Positions 27,214 through 35,423 of a stretch of 64,000 nt of DNA are shown piece after piece. The stretch spans positions 1 to 64,000 of the forward strand of contig NZ_WJOK01000010.1 in assembly GCF_009649785.1 (NCBI RefSeq), given 5' to 3'. A model generated the notes under the pieces. It did no database searches, was not told the origin of the DNA, and saw nothing but the letters and a program-made list of their open reading frames with translations. This DNA is from Agrobacterium tumefaciens. GTDB taxonomy: Bacteria; Pseudomonadota; Alphaproteobacteria; Rhizobiales; Rhizobiaceae. How positions within the stretch are numbered: the stretch's first letter is position 1; each line of letters opens with the position of its first letter. The translations under genes and the position numbers were made by a program.

Positions 27214-28227
27214 GTGGCGTTCGGTTTGGATAAATTGGTGGATCTCTTGAAGGCGGCCGGTGAGCCGACGCGCTTTCGCTTGCTGGCGCTTCTGGCGGCC
27301 GGCGATCTGACCGTCACCGATCTCACCGAAATTCTCGGCCAGTCGCAGCCCCGTATTTCCCGTCATCTCAAGCTTTTGACTGAAGAAGGGTTGATCGAGC
27401 GGTATCAGGAGGGCGCCTGGGCCTATTTCCGCCTGCGGCAGGATGGCGAGCCCGCCGTTGTTATCAGGCAACTGCTGGGCGCCGCATCGCCCTCTGACGC
27501 CGTTCTCCAGCGCGACAGCGAACGCCTTGCCACCGTCAAGCGGGTAAGGGCGGAGCGGGCGCAGGATTATTTCAGCCGCAATGCCTCCGCCTGGGACGAG
27601 TTGCGCCGCCTGCATGTGAGCGACGAGGCCGTGGAAGGCGCATTGCTGAAGCTGGTCGGAACCACCCCGATCGACTCGCTGCTCGATCTCGGTACCGGCA
27701 CGGGCCGCATCCTGCAGCTTCTGAGCGGCATCTATCGCCGGGCAATCGGCGTCGATGCCAGCCGCGACATGTTGTCGGTGGCGCGCTCCAATCTGGACAA
27801 GGCGGGCGTGGTCAATGCATCCGTTCGCCATGGCGATATTCTCAACCTGCCGCTGGAAGGCCAGGATTTCGATCTGATCGTCATCCATCAGGTTCTGCAT
27901 TTTCTCGACCAGCCGGAGATCGCGCTTTCCGAAGCCGCCCGCATGTTGCGTCCCGGTGGCCGGCTGATCGTCATCGATCTTGCACCCCATTCCTTCGAGC
28001 ATCTTCGCGACGAGCATGCGCATGTGCGGCTCGGCTTTTCGCATCCGCTTATGGATGAATGGCTGAAAAAGGCCGGGCTCGTGCTCGACCGTGCCGTCGA
28101 TCTTCATTCTGAACGGGCGTCCGATGAATCCTTGGACGTCACGATATGGGTTGCCCGCGACCAGCGGCTGCTGATGGCAGACGATGTGGTGCAAGAGGCC
28201 GTTTTACTTGCTGCCGGGAGGGCATGA
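27214..28227 (+). CDS. ArsR-family regulator fused to a SAM-dependent methyltransferase domain
   Basis: A 337-residue two-domain protein. Residues ~1-85 are an ArsR winged helix (GEPTRFRLLALLAAGDLTVT, then GQSQPRISRHLKLLTEEGLI). Residues ~135-330 are a class I methyltransferase fold (SLLDLGTGTGRILQLL, AIGVDASRDMLSVA, LRPGGRLIVIDLAPH). I place the start at the GTG preceded by AAGGTG; an ATG 30 bases upstream touches the operator and lacks a ribosome site. The methyltransferase domain may sense SAM or SAH rather than methylate. One base separates it from metF, so it probably regulates metF and itself. Confidence 0.85.
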   Translation: MAFGLDKLVDLLKAAGEPTRFRLLALLAAGDLTVTDLTEILGQSQPRISRHLKLLTEEGLIERYQEGAWAYFRLRQDGEPAVVIRQLLGAASPSDAVLQRDSERLATVKRVRAERAQDYFSRNASAWDELRRLHVSDEAVEGALLKLVGTTPIDSLLDLGTGTGRILQLLSGIYRRAIGVDASRDMLSVARSNLDKAGVVNASVRHGDILNLPLEGQDFDLIVIHQVLHFLDQPEIALSEAARMLRPGGRLIVIDLAPHSFEHLRDEHAHVRLGFSHPLMDEWLKKAGLVLDRAVDLHSERASDESLDVTIWVARDQRLLMADDVVQEAVLLAAGRA

Positions 28228-28228
28228 T

Positions 28229-29134
28229 ATGTTGAGGTCGGAAACCGCGCGCCACAATGGCGAAATCCGGGGGGATATCCGGTTATCTTTCGAGTTTTTC
28301 CCGCCCAAGAACCCCGAGATGGAGAACCAGCTCTGGGAAACGGTTGCCGAGCTGAAGAAATGGGATCCGGATTTCGTCTCCGTCACCTATGGCGCGGGCG
28401 GTTCCACCAAGGCGCCGACGCTGGATGCGGTGCGCCGGATGATCGGTGACAGTCATCTGCCGACCGCCGCGCACCTGACCTGCGTGGATGCCAGCCGTGA
28501 CGACGTACATCAGGTCGTTGAAGAGTTTCGCAATGCTGGCGTTCGCCATTTCGTGGCGCTGCGCGGCGATCCGTCGACCGGTATCGGCACGGACTACAGG
28601 CCGCATCCGCAAGGTTACGAGAATGCCGCCGCTCTGGTGAAGGGGCTACGCGATATCAGCGATTTCGAGGTTTCCGTTTCTGCCTATCCCGAAAAGCACC
28701 CGGAGAGCGCCAGCGATGCGGTCGATATCGATATGCTGAAGCGCAAGGCGGACAACGGCGCAACGCGGGCGCTGACGCAGTTCTTCTTCGATAATGACGT
28801 GTTCGAGCGCTACATGGAGCGGGTTACGGCTGCCGGTATCACCATTCCGGTGGTTCCGGGTATCATGCCGATCCAGAACCTGACCCAGCTCAAGCGTTTC
28901 GCCGGCCGCTGCGGTACCAGTGTGCCCAGTTTTCTGGATGAGCGTTTTGCAGGTTATGATGACGATCTCGAGGGACGCGCCCGCGTTGCGGCGGAAGTTG
29001 CTGCCGAGCAAATCGCTGATCTTCAACGGCGCGGTGTCAACGAGTTCCATATCTACACGATGAACCGTGCGCCGCTGGTCGATGCGGTGCTTGAGAACCT
29101 CGGTCTTGAGCGTTTGCGCCGCAGCGCCGCCTGA
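28229..29134 (+). CDS. metF: Methylenetetrahydrofolate reductase
   Basis: A 301-residue FAD enzyme that reduces 5,10-methylene-THF to 5-methyl-THF, the methyl donor for methionine synthesis. Motifs: SFEFFPPKNPEME, DFVSVTYGAGGSTK, AHLTCVDASRDD, RHFVALRGDPSTGIG and TQFFFDNDVFERYM. Length is the usual ~300. The ATG follows GGGAGGGCATGAT, one base after the stop of the ArsR fusion gene. Control by that regulator at the palindrome upstream is likely. Confidence 0.95.
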   Translation: MLRSETARHNGEIRGDIRLSFEFFPPKNPEMENQLWETVAELKKWDPDFVSVTYGAGGSTKAPTLDAVRRMIGDSHLPTAAHLTCVDASRDDVHQVVEEFRNAGVRHFVALRGDPSTGIGTDYRPHPQGYENAAALVKGLRDISDFEVSVSAYPEKHPESASDAVDIDMLKRKADNGATRALTQFFFDNDVFERYMERVTAAGITIPVVPGIMPIQNLTQLKRFAGRCGTSVPSFLDERFAGYDDDLEGRARVAAEVAAEQIADLQRRGVNEFHIYTMNRAPLVDAVLENLGLERLRRSAA

Positions 29135-29161
29135 TTTCAGATATTCCATTTACGACTGGAA

Positions 29162-29193
29162 AAAAGCGCAGGCCCGACAGGACCTGCGCTTTT
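29162..29193. terminator. Terminator after metF, possibly bidirectional
   Basis: AAAAGCGCAGG pairs with CCTGCGCTTTT around a 9-base loop. It sits between metF and the convergent microprotein gene. Confidence 0.85.
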
Positions 29194-29243
29194 CAAACTC
29201 GTGTCATCTACGGTTCTTTTCTGCGTTTGGTCTTCACGTCTCG

Positions 29244-29321
29244 TCAGATGAAAAGCATCATCGCTACGAACAAAAACGCCAAACCGACTGCCAAGGCATT
29301 GAGAGATTTTGTAAGTCCCAT
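29244..29321 (-). CDS. 25-residue membrane microprotein
   Basis: The minus strand encodes MGLTKSLNAL followed by 15 mostly hydrophobic residues (AVGLAFLFVAMMLFI) and a stop. An optimal AGGAGG sits five bases before the ATG. The peptide would be one membrane span with a short Lys-bearing N-terminus, the pattern of small regulatory or accessory membrane proteins. It is convergent with metF, and a strong hairpin lies beyond its stop. Too short for routine gene callers. No family is claimed; evidence is ribosome site plus composition. Confidence 0.6.
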   Translation of the reverse strand: MGLTKSLNALAVGLAFLFVAMMLFI

Positions 29322-29599
29322 GGGTGCCTCCTGTTGTTGACAGGTTCGATAATATGACCGTTTTGTGGCACTTGAAAAGCGGTTTCTGTGATGCGGTGCA
29401 GCATGCTTTGTGGCCGCTTAAAAAAGTAACTTCTGTAATTAGTTGAAAATAAAAGATTATTTTCTCATCACGCAGTGCTTCATATCTTTAAAAAAAGTAA
29501 ATGACCGGGGTGTTATCCCCAGTCATCCGGTCGAGATTAACAGTTTGCGCCTTGATTCCGGCCGATAGATTAAAGGCCTGAAGGTGCGCTTAACACAGG

Positions 29600-30826
29600 T
29601 TAAAGCGCCTGGAGAAGTGCCTGGGTCGGCCATCCATCCGCGGGGATTCCGAGACGCTGCTGTTCCTTCTGGATGGCGACGCGGGTGCCGGAACCGAGAA
29701 TTCCGTCCACCTTGCCAACATCGTGGCCGCGCGCTTCAAGCTTGGTCTGCAACTCTTTCATCGTCGCGTCATCGAAGCCCGGATCAGGATTGCCCTTGTT
29801 ATAGACAGGGGCGCCCATCAGACGGTTGGCGAAATAGGCAGCCGAGGTCGTGTAGATGAACGACTGGTTCCATTCCAGATAGATGTTGAAGTTGGGATAG
29901 GTGAGGAAGGTCGGTCCCTTGCGGCCCTGCGGCATGATGAGGGCTGCGGGCAGGGAGGCGAAATTTTTGTTACCGTCGCGCGGGGTTACGCCGAGGGTAA
30001 ACCAGTCACCGGCGGTAAGCGAACCGCCGAGGCCGGATTTCTCCCACGGCAGGTTTTCCGGTACGGAAACTTCCTGCATCCAGGGTTCGCCCTTCTTGAA
30101 GCCGAGGTGCTGGATGAATTTCGCCGCCGTGAGGATCGCATCCGGTGCGCTGCTCTTGACGTTGACATGGCCATCGCCATCACCATCGATGCCGAAAGCG
30201 ATGATGTCCTTGGGCAGCATCTGTACCTGGCCGATTTCACCGGCCCACGCACCCGTGTTGGACGTGGGGTCGAGATCGCCATGCTGGACCATTTCGATGA
30301 GGGCCAGCAATTGCGGACGGAAGAGTTCCGGGCGGCGGCAATCATGCGAGAGGGTCACCAGCGCGTTACGGGTGTTGAAATCGCCCTGGACGGCACCGAA
30401 ATCGGTCTCCATGGCCCAGAAAGCGGCAATGACGCCAGCCGGTATACCGAATTCGTTCTCGGCACGGGCAAAGGTTGATGAGAGCTCCTGCAGCTTCTTG
30501 CGGCCGATATCGAGACGGGCCTGGCTGACGGTGCGCTGGGAAAATTCGAGGAAGGTCTGGCGGAAGACGCCCTGTGCGCGGTCACGTGAAAGCACTTTGG
30601 GGTCTATCTGCGCGCCGGCCAGCGCCTTTTCGATGGCAGCCGCCGGAACACCCTTGGCAGCGGCCTCAGCCTTCACGCCCTCAAGAAATGCGCCGAGATC
30701 ACCGCCGCAGGCAACCTGCTTTGGATCGTCAGGCGAGGCCACAGGCGGTGTGGCAAGGACGGAGCCGGTGGAGAGAAGCGACAGAGCGGCGGCAAAAATG
30801 ATGCTGCGCGACCGAAAAGTGGGCAT
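29600..30826 (-). CDS. Lytic murein transglycosylase, MltB family, with C-terminal peptidoglycan-binding domain
   Basis: A 408-residue periplasmic muralytic enzyme that cleaves glycan strands with 1,6-anhydro ends. A signal peptide (ALSLLSTGSVLA) is followed by the catalytic domain with the active-site glutamate in FWAMETDFGAVQGDF, then GEIGQVQMLPKDIIAFG and WEKSGLGGSLTAGDW. The last ~60 residues are a PG_binding_1 domain (LEARGHDVGKVDGILGSGTR). No lipobox is seen, so it should be soluble, unlike E. coli MltB. It stands upstream of nothing on its strand; the GH25 lysozyme gene precedes it by about 120 bases. Confidence 0.92.
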   Translation of the reverse strand: MPTFRSRSIIFAAALSLLSTGSVLATPPVASPDDPKQVACGGDLGAFLEGVKAEAAAKGVPAAAIEKALAGAQIDPKVLSRDRAQGVFRQTFLEFSQRTVSQARLDIGRKKLQELSSTFARAENEFGIPAGVIAAFWAMETDFGAVQGDFNTRNALVTLSHDCRRPELFRPQLLALIEMVQHGDLDPTSNTGAWAGEIGQVQMLPKDIIAFGIDGDGDGHVNVKSSAPDAILTAAKFIQHLGFKKGEPWMQEVSVPENLPWEKSGLGGSLTAGDWFTLGVTPRDGNKNFASLPAALIMPQGRKGPTFLTYPNFNIYLEWNQSFIYTTSAAYFANRLMGAPVYNKGNPDPGFDDATMKELQTKLEARGHDVGKVDGILGSGTRVAIQKEQQRLGIPADGWPTQALLQAL

Positions 30827-30948
30827 GGGAATTTCCTCGATAGGTTGTTAGCCCGCTTTACCCACATGTTTGCGACAAAAAAACGGGTCCAGCGATCTGC
30901 CGGTGCAGAAGAACGCCGATTTTTCGAATGTGTTGCTTCTTGGCCGTA

Positions 30949-31728
30949 TTATTTGGCCGAAGCGATCCATTTCCGCCAGTTTTTCTCACTTCCGGCGAAG
31001 ACATTGATGTCGGTCGGGCCGTTGACGCCGGGCACGACGCCGGTGGCCGTATATTGCCAGAAGGCCCACTGCCGGTCTTCGTAAATCTTGGCGGGATGCG
31101 CGGCGACGGAGCGCACCCAGAAATGGTAATTCTTGAACTGGCCAACGAGGTTGTCGCGGTGGAAGTCGACCGAGGTGTAGATGATCGGGCGCTTGCCGTA
31201 ATGGGCCTCGAGGCGGTCGAGGAAACGCTGCATCTCGGCACGGACGATGCCAGGAGCCGGGCGCGTCTTGCAGGTGGGGGAGGAGGGGTTCCATTCCACA
31301 TCGAGAACCGGTGGCAGGGTGACGGCTTCCTTTGGCACGTTGCTGATGAACCAGTCGGCCTGAGCGTCCGCCGTCGAGCAGAAATAATAGAAATGGTATG
31401 GCGCGTGCAGGATATCTGCCGCCGCCGCACTGCGCCAATGGTCGCCGAATTTCGGATCGATGCGGTCTGAGCCTTCGGTGGCCTTGATGAAGACGAAGGA
31501 AACGCCGGATTTGCGAACGGTCCGCCAGTCGACGTCGCCATTCCATTTGGACACGTCGATGCCATGCACCTCGTGGCGATGCGGGTTGTTCGTGCCAAAA
31601 TCCTGTGGGTCGGTATCGGAGAATTTCGGCTTGGAAACAGAAGCCGTTTCAAGCAGGTCATAGCTCGTGGACGTACAGCCGCCGATCAACAACATAGCCG
31701 ACAAAAGTGCCGATAGACGCAGCCGCAT
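30949..31728 (-). CDS. GH25 lysozyme, predicted lipoprotein
   Basis: A 259-residue glycoside hydrolase family 25 muramidase. The N-terminus is a lipoprotein signal with lipobox LIGGC, giving lipidation at Cys18. Catalytic features are VHGIDVSKWNGDVDW, VFIKATEGSDRIDP and the acidic pair in LDVEWN; YHFYYFCSTADAQADWF also fits. GH25 in a Gram-negative bacterium is usually chromosomally encoded for wall turnover or is phage-derived; nothing phage-like is nearby. A TTTACC-N8-GGTAAA palindrome lies upstream. Confidence 0.9.
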   Translation of the reverse strand: MRLRLSALLSAMLLIGGCTSTSYDLLETASVSKPKFSDTDPQDFGTNNPHRHEVHGIDVSKWNGDVDWRTVRKSGVSFVFIKATEGSDRIDPKFGDHWRSAAAADILHAPYHFYYFCSTADAQADWFISNVPKEAVTLPPVLDVEWNPSSPTCKTRPAPGIVRAEMQRFLDRLEAHYGKRPIIYTSVDFHRDNLVGQFKNYHFWVRSVAAHPAKIYEDRQWAFWQYTATGVVPGVNGPTDINVFAGSEKNWRKWIASAK

Positions 31729-31791
31729 TGGAACCCTGATGAATTATTGTTGCCCATCCACGGCCGCAAAGTGGCGCGCCGCATCTCCCGA

Positions 31792-31811
31792 TTTACCCAT
31801 AACATGGTAAA
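31792..31811. promoter_or_regulatory. Inverted repeat TTTACC-N8-GGTAAA upstream of GH25 gene
   Basis: Arms are perfect. Part of it (AACATGGTAAAC) resembles the reverse strand of the repeat before the ParA-like gene (AACATGGTTAAG). It lies 63 bases before the lysozyme start. Confidence 0.35.
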
Positions 31812-31926
31812 CAAGCCGTTATAGCAAGGGGCCGTGGCGTTTTTTCGGCTCGCAAGTCGCTGGATTCCAAGAGATTTGCGGTCTTTCAGTCCCAGTGGCG
31901 TATACTTGTAGGACCGCTGGCTGGCA

Positions 31927-31958
31927 GCGTCTCGCCCGCATTTGCAGAGGCGAGGCGC
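31927..31958. terminator. GC-rich hairpin downstream of btaB
   Basis: GCGTCTCGCC and GGCGAGGCGC pair with one mismatch around a 12-base loop, 15 bases beyond the btaB stop. There is no U-run, so it is either a Rho-assisted terminator or an mRNA end stabiliser. Confidence 0.4.
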
Positions 31959-31973
31959 CTTAACCCTTGAGGA

Positions 31974-32690
31974 TCAGGCGTCTGCCAGAATACGGCTGAC
32001 TTTTGGCTGCACTTCGGCGACCGGAAGCGTGATGATGGCCCGCCAGGCGTAACCCCGGGCAATCTCCTCGAATTCGAGATTACCGTCAAAACGGCCTGCC
32101 ATGTTGGCCAGAACGTAACGGAGATTGGCGCGGGGCGTGACGTGGAAGCGGGTGAGCCATGCCTGCAAAAGTGCGCGGAACCACTTGGGCAACTGTTCCT
32201 GCTGGCCGAAATCGACGATGTGCAGCGAGCCGCCGGGCTTGAGAGCTGTCAGCGCCTGTTCGATGGCCTTTTCCCAGTCCGGTATCATCGAAAGCGCATA
32301 GGGGATCATGACTCGGTCGAAACCGTCCGGCTGACCGAATTCTGCGGCGCGGAAAGCGGTGGCGTCGGCCACGCGCAGAACGGGGCGTTCCGTCTTTCCG
32401 GTAAAATTCTCGGATGCGGTCAGCAGCATTTCGGCGGAGATATCGAGACCGAACAGTCTTGCTTCCGGAAACTTGCGGCTGGCCAGCAGCAGGTTGCGGC
32501 CGGTACCGCAGCCGACTTCAAGCAGCGTGCCACCCTTGGGCACATCGAGGCCGGAAATGGTCCTGTCGCGGCCCAGAAGGTAATATTTGCGGGTAATATC
32601 GTAGATATGCCGCTGGTGGCGATACATGCGGTCCATCAGGCTCGCATGCGCCTCATCCGCAAGGCCGACGTTCTCGCCGATGGCTTTCAT
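31974..32690 (-). CDS. btaB: Betaine-lipid N-methyltransferase BtaB
   Basis: A 238-residue SAM-dependent methyltransferase predicted to add three methyl groups to diacylglyceryl-homoserine, giving the betaine lipid DGTS. SAM motif I is GTLLEVGCGTGRNLLLA; motif II region reads LFGLDISAEMLLTA; later DRVMIPYALSMIPDW and LKPGGSLHIVDFGQ. Its ATG overlaps the btaA stop by four bases, and this pairing is diagnostic. Acts at the inner membrane; DGTS replaces phospholipids under phosphate starvation. Confidence 0.92.
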   Translation of the reverse strand: MKAIGENVGLADEAHASLMDRMYRHQRHIYDITRKYYLLGRDRTISGLDVPKGGTLLEVGCGTGRNLLLASRKFPEARLFGLDISAEMLLTASENFTGKTERPVLRVADATAFRAAEFGQPDGFDRVMIPYALSMIPDWEKAIEQALTALKPGGSLHIVDFGQQEQLPKWFRALLQAWLTRFHVTPRANLRYVLANMAGRFDGNLEFEEIARGYAWRAIITLPVAEVQPKVSRILADA

Positions 32691-33937
32691 GCCAGAGCCC
32701 TCTGATAGATATGGAAGCCGCCATAGATGGCCGAACGGTCCATGGCGTTGAGCTCATTGGAGCGTTCCTCTAGATAGATCCACTGGTTGCGTATATCGGC
32801 CGAGAGACGGCCTTCAATCACGCTCTTTTCGGCGGCGGTGCGGAAGATGACGCGGGCGCCGGGAGCGGCGGTGCGGCTGATCTGCGACCACAATTCGTTG
32901 AGCTGCACATCCGTCATCCAGTCCTGCGCATCGAGCAGAATGTAGCGATCGACGCCGTTTGCCGGCTTTTTGGAAAGCAGCTCGGTATAGGTGGCGTGGT
33001 GCACGGCAACGCGGGCGGTGTTGTCGCGGATCGTCTCGTAATATTCCCGCTTGAGATAAGCGGGTAGGGCACCCTCATGCGGCTCGGGATAACGGCGCGC
33101 GAAGGCCTGCCAGGCGAAATAATTGTCGCTGAGCGGAAAGTTGCAGGCAAGCTTTTCCAGCCGCTCCTTGAGGACGGAGGCGACCGTGCCGTCGTTGGAA
33201 AGGCTTGCCAGCTCGTCATATTGGCGGGGTGGAATGCCAAGGCCGAACAGCGAACTTTTTCGCTTCGTCAGCCAGCGCACCACCGGCTTGTCGAACAGCG
33301 GTGCGACCTTGCTGTCGAAGAATCGACGCTGTTCATCCAGCGTGCGGCTATTGGCCATTTCGGTCAGCTTGACGCCGTGCAGGCGCGCCATAAGGTGGCC
33401 GGCGCCGATGAAACGGCCGAGCAGACCGGTGCGGTATATGTTCCTGTCGAATACCGAGATGCGGCGACGGCCGGACAGGGTGCGCTTCGACCAGTAGGCC
33501 TTGGTCGTGTCGTCGAGATGGTCGGCGATGAATCGGTCGTAGCCGTGACTATTGCTGCGCGTATTGGCGCGGCCGAACTGGCGAACCACATCCTGATGGG
33601 CCGGGAGATGGCGGAAGGCGGCAAGCTTCAGCTTGTTGAGAGCGATGTGATGCGGGTTGAGATCCACCACATCGATGCTGGCAGGGTTGCGGGAGAGGTA
33701 GGCCAGCATGTTGCAGCCACCCGAGCCGATGGTGACGATGCGGTGGCCTTCAGCAAGCTCCATCGCTTCCATATCGATTTCCGGGTCTTCCCAGATTTGC
33801 GGATAAACCAGACCGGAAAAGAGAACCCCGAAGAACCGTTCGGAAAAACCGCTTTTCGAGAGCGCCTTGTGCTGGAGCAATGCGGACTTCAGTTTCGTAT
33901 TCTTGCTGAAGCCGGTCTTGGGTGCCGCACTCGTCAT
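32687..33937 (-). CDS. btaA: Diacylglycerol 3-amino-3-carboxypropyltransferase BtaA
   Basis: A 416-residue DUF3419 enzyme that moves the 3-amino-3-carboxypropyl group of SAM to diacylglycerol, first step of DGTS synthesis. Family marks are FSGLVYPQIWEDPEID, the SAM-binding TIGSGGCNMLAYLSRNP, VVDLNPHHIALNKLK and ILLDAQDWMTD. Start ATG follows GAGAGGTG; an in-frame codon 15 bases upstream is less likely. A Pho box lies upstream, and the ribosome site is inside an inverted repeat, so both PhoB activation and translational control are plausible. Confidence 0.94.
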   Translation of the reverse strand: MTSAAPKTGFSKNTKLKSALLQHKALSKSGFSERFFGVLFSGLVYPQIWEDPEIDMEAMELAEGHRIVTIGSGGCNMLAYLSRNPASIDVVDLNPHHIALNKLKLAAFRHLPAHQDVVRQFGRANTRSNSHGYDRFIADHLDDTTKAYWSKRTLSGRRRISVFDRNIYRTGLLGRFIGAGHLMARLHGVKLTEMANSRTLDEQRRFFDSKVAPLFDKPVVRWLTKRKSSLFGLGIPPRQYDELASLSNDGTVASVLKERLEKLACNFPLSDNYFAWQAFARRYPEPHEGALPAYLKREYYETIRDNTARVAVHHATYTELLSKKPANGVDRYILLDAQDWMTDVQLNELWSQISRTAAPGARVIFRTAAEKSVIEGRLSADIRNQWIYLEERSNELNAMDRSAIYGGFHIYQRALA

Positions 33938-33944
33938 ATGTTCA

Positions 33945-33964
33945 CCTCTCAATAGATTGAGAGG
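33945..33964 (-). promoter_or_regulatory. Inverted repeat enclosing the btaA ribosome-binding site
   Basis: CCTCTCAAT and ATTGAGAGG are perfect 9-base arms with two central bases. On the mRNA the downstream arm carries GAGAGG, the btaA Shine-Dalgarno sequence, so a hairpin of at least 7 bp would mask it. Confidence 0.55.
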
Positions 33965-33980
33965 CGTCTACAGTCACGAC

Positions 33981-33998
33981 GCTACAGTTTGATGACAG
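33981..33998 (-). promoter_or_regulatory. Pho box upstream of btaAB
   Basis: On the minus strand the 18 bases read CTGTCATCAAACTGTAGC: two PhoB half-sites 11 bases apart, the first perfect (CTGTCAT), the second keeping CTGT. A third CTGTAG follows. Position is 44-61 bases before the start codon. PhoB control of bta genes is established in rhizobia. Confidence 0.78.
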
Positions 33999-34074
33999 GG
34001 GTTGTGGGCCGACGTAACGAATCGAAAAGGCGGTGTGAAACCAACTCAGGTCTCAAGCTTAGATTTGGATGCGA

Positions 34075-34169
34075 CGTCATCCTCGGGCTTGTACAGAGGA
34101 TCCAACCACATATCGTAAAATCAAAAGCTTGCAGATCCCAGGGACAAGCCAGAGGAGACGAAAGTGACG
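34075..34169. repeat. Intergenic palindromic repeat element, decayed copy
   Basis: The left end CGTCATCCTCGGGCTTGT matches the element near 20.4 kb, and AGGATCCAACCACATATCG continues the match; the right arm has drifted (GGGACAAGCCAGAGGAGACG) and the pairing is largely lost. Confidence 0.7.
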
Positions 34170-34230
34170 TGCTCGACGTTTTTAAGAAAAGCTGCTTTCC
34201 TGCATTGCAGTCCCGGTGCTGCTCAAAGGC

Positions 34231-35298
34231 TTACTTGCGCAGAACGTGCAGCATGCCCTTGCGCTTGGCGTCGTAATAATAACCGCGTGCATAAAGCCTG
34301 ACAGCATTGTCCCGGTTGTTGTCAGCAACAAGCCAGGCGCCGCTCAGATATTTGACGGCATATTTGAGGTTGGTTTCGGCATCGAACAGGCCAGAGGCGG
34401 GACCATCAAAGCCCATGGAGCGGGCCGTGGCGTGCTTGATCTGCATCAGGCCGAAGTGGCCGCCATTATAGGCGCCGGGATTGTATCTGCTTTCACGCTG
34501 CACCACGCGATGCACCAGATCTTCCGGCACATTATACATGACAGCGTATTTCGAAATAAGCCCGCTCAGCTTTTCACGTCCGGCCGGTGCGGATTTGTAC
34601 GGCGCCGTCATCGTTTCGTTCTGCCGGATAGCGGCAAGGGCGGCGTTGGTCGGACCGGCCGCATAGGCCAGAACCGTGCTGTCCGGCTTCGGCAGTGGAA
34701 TGACTTTGCGTTCCGCGGTCAGTTCGGTACCGATCGACGGCGTTCCGGGCGGCGGCGGTGCGGGCGGGAAGCTGCCCTTGACGGCAACCACCTGCGGCAG
34801 GTCGGCGGCAGCCGGTTTCCCGGCGGCACTTGCGGTTTCGATCGCTGCGGCTGCCGGCGTTGCGGCGTGCGGTGCAAGAGCCGCAGCCGTCGTCGGCGCG
34901 GCTGTCGTTACCGTTGCCTGCGCGACCTCTGTCTGTTGTTGCTGCGGCTGCATCTGGATTGGGCTCGCCACTGCCGCTGCAATTTCCGCTGCCGGCGGCA
35001 GCGCCACGCGGCCACCCTTGACGGCGGCGACGGTTGGAAGCGATTCGGGCTGGGAAGAGGCTGCCACGTCAGTGGCATGTGCTGCCGGTGCGGCGGTATC
35101 AGCCGGGGTACCAGCCGTTTCCGACTGTGCGGAGGCTTGTGCCGGTGCGGTTTGGTTGACGGCAGCTATTTTCGGGCCGTTCGGCCCTTCCTTTGCGGCA
35201 TATTCGACGCTGGTGCATCCGGCCAAAGCCAGGGCAAGGCCCACCGTGGAAGACAGAAGAAGTGCGCTTCTTCCGCGGAATTTTGCCGAATTTCGCAT
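34231..35298 (-). CDS. Lytic transglycosylase (SLT domain), predicted lipoprotein
   Basis: A 355-residue protein. The N-terminus carries lipobox LALAGC. About 190 residues of Ala/Pro/Gln/Thr-rich low-complexity linker follow (for example QPQQQQTEVAQATVTTAAP), then a C-terminal SLT domain of ~115 residues with the catalytic glutamate in VVQRESRYNPGAY and the fold motif GHFGLMQIKHATARSMGF. The long linker suggests that the enzyme is tethered to the outer membrane and reaches across the periplasm. Not part of an evident operon. Confidence 0.9.
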   Translation of the reverse strand: MRNSAKFRGRSALLLSSTVGLALALAGCTSVEYAAKEGPNGPKIAAVNQTAPAQASAQSETAGTPADTAAPAAHATDVAASSQPESLPTVAAVKGGRVALPPAAEIAAAVASPIQMQPQQQQTEVAQATVTTAAPTTAAALAPHAATPAAAAIETASAAGKPAAADLPQVVAVKGSFPPAPPPPGTPSIGTELTAERKVIPLPKPDSTVLAYAAGPTNAALAAIRQNETMTAPYKSAPAGREKLSGLISKYAVMYNVPEDLVHRVVQRESRYNPGAYNGGHFGLMQIKHATARSMGFDGPASGLFDAETNLKYAVKYLSGAWLVADNNRDNAVRLYARGYYYDAKRKGMLHVLRK

Positions 35299-35423
35299 GT
35301 TGCCGCCTTCGTTATGCCTGTCTGTCGATACCCCCGCGTCGAGCGAAGCAGGCAGTGTCCCATCGAGCCTTCATTAACCTATTGTAAGGATAGCGGCAAG
35401 CCGGGACGTGGCGTCGCGGTTTT

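Noticed and set aside
30949-31728. Phage lysis cassette, suggested by the GH25 lysozyme
   Set aside because: No holin, integrase, capsid or tail gene is nearby, the protein has a lipobox, and the surrounding genes are ordinary chromosomal ones.
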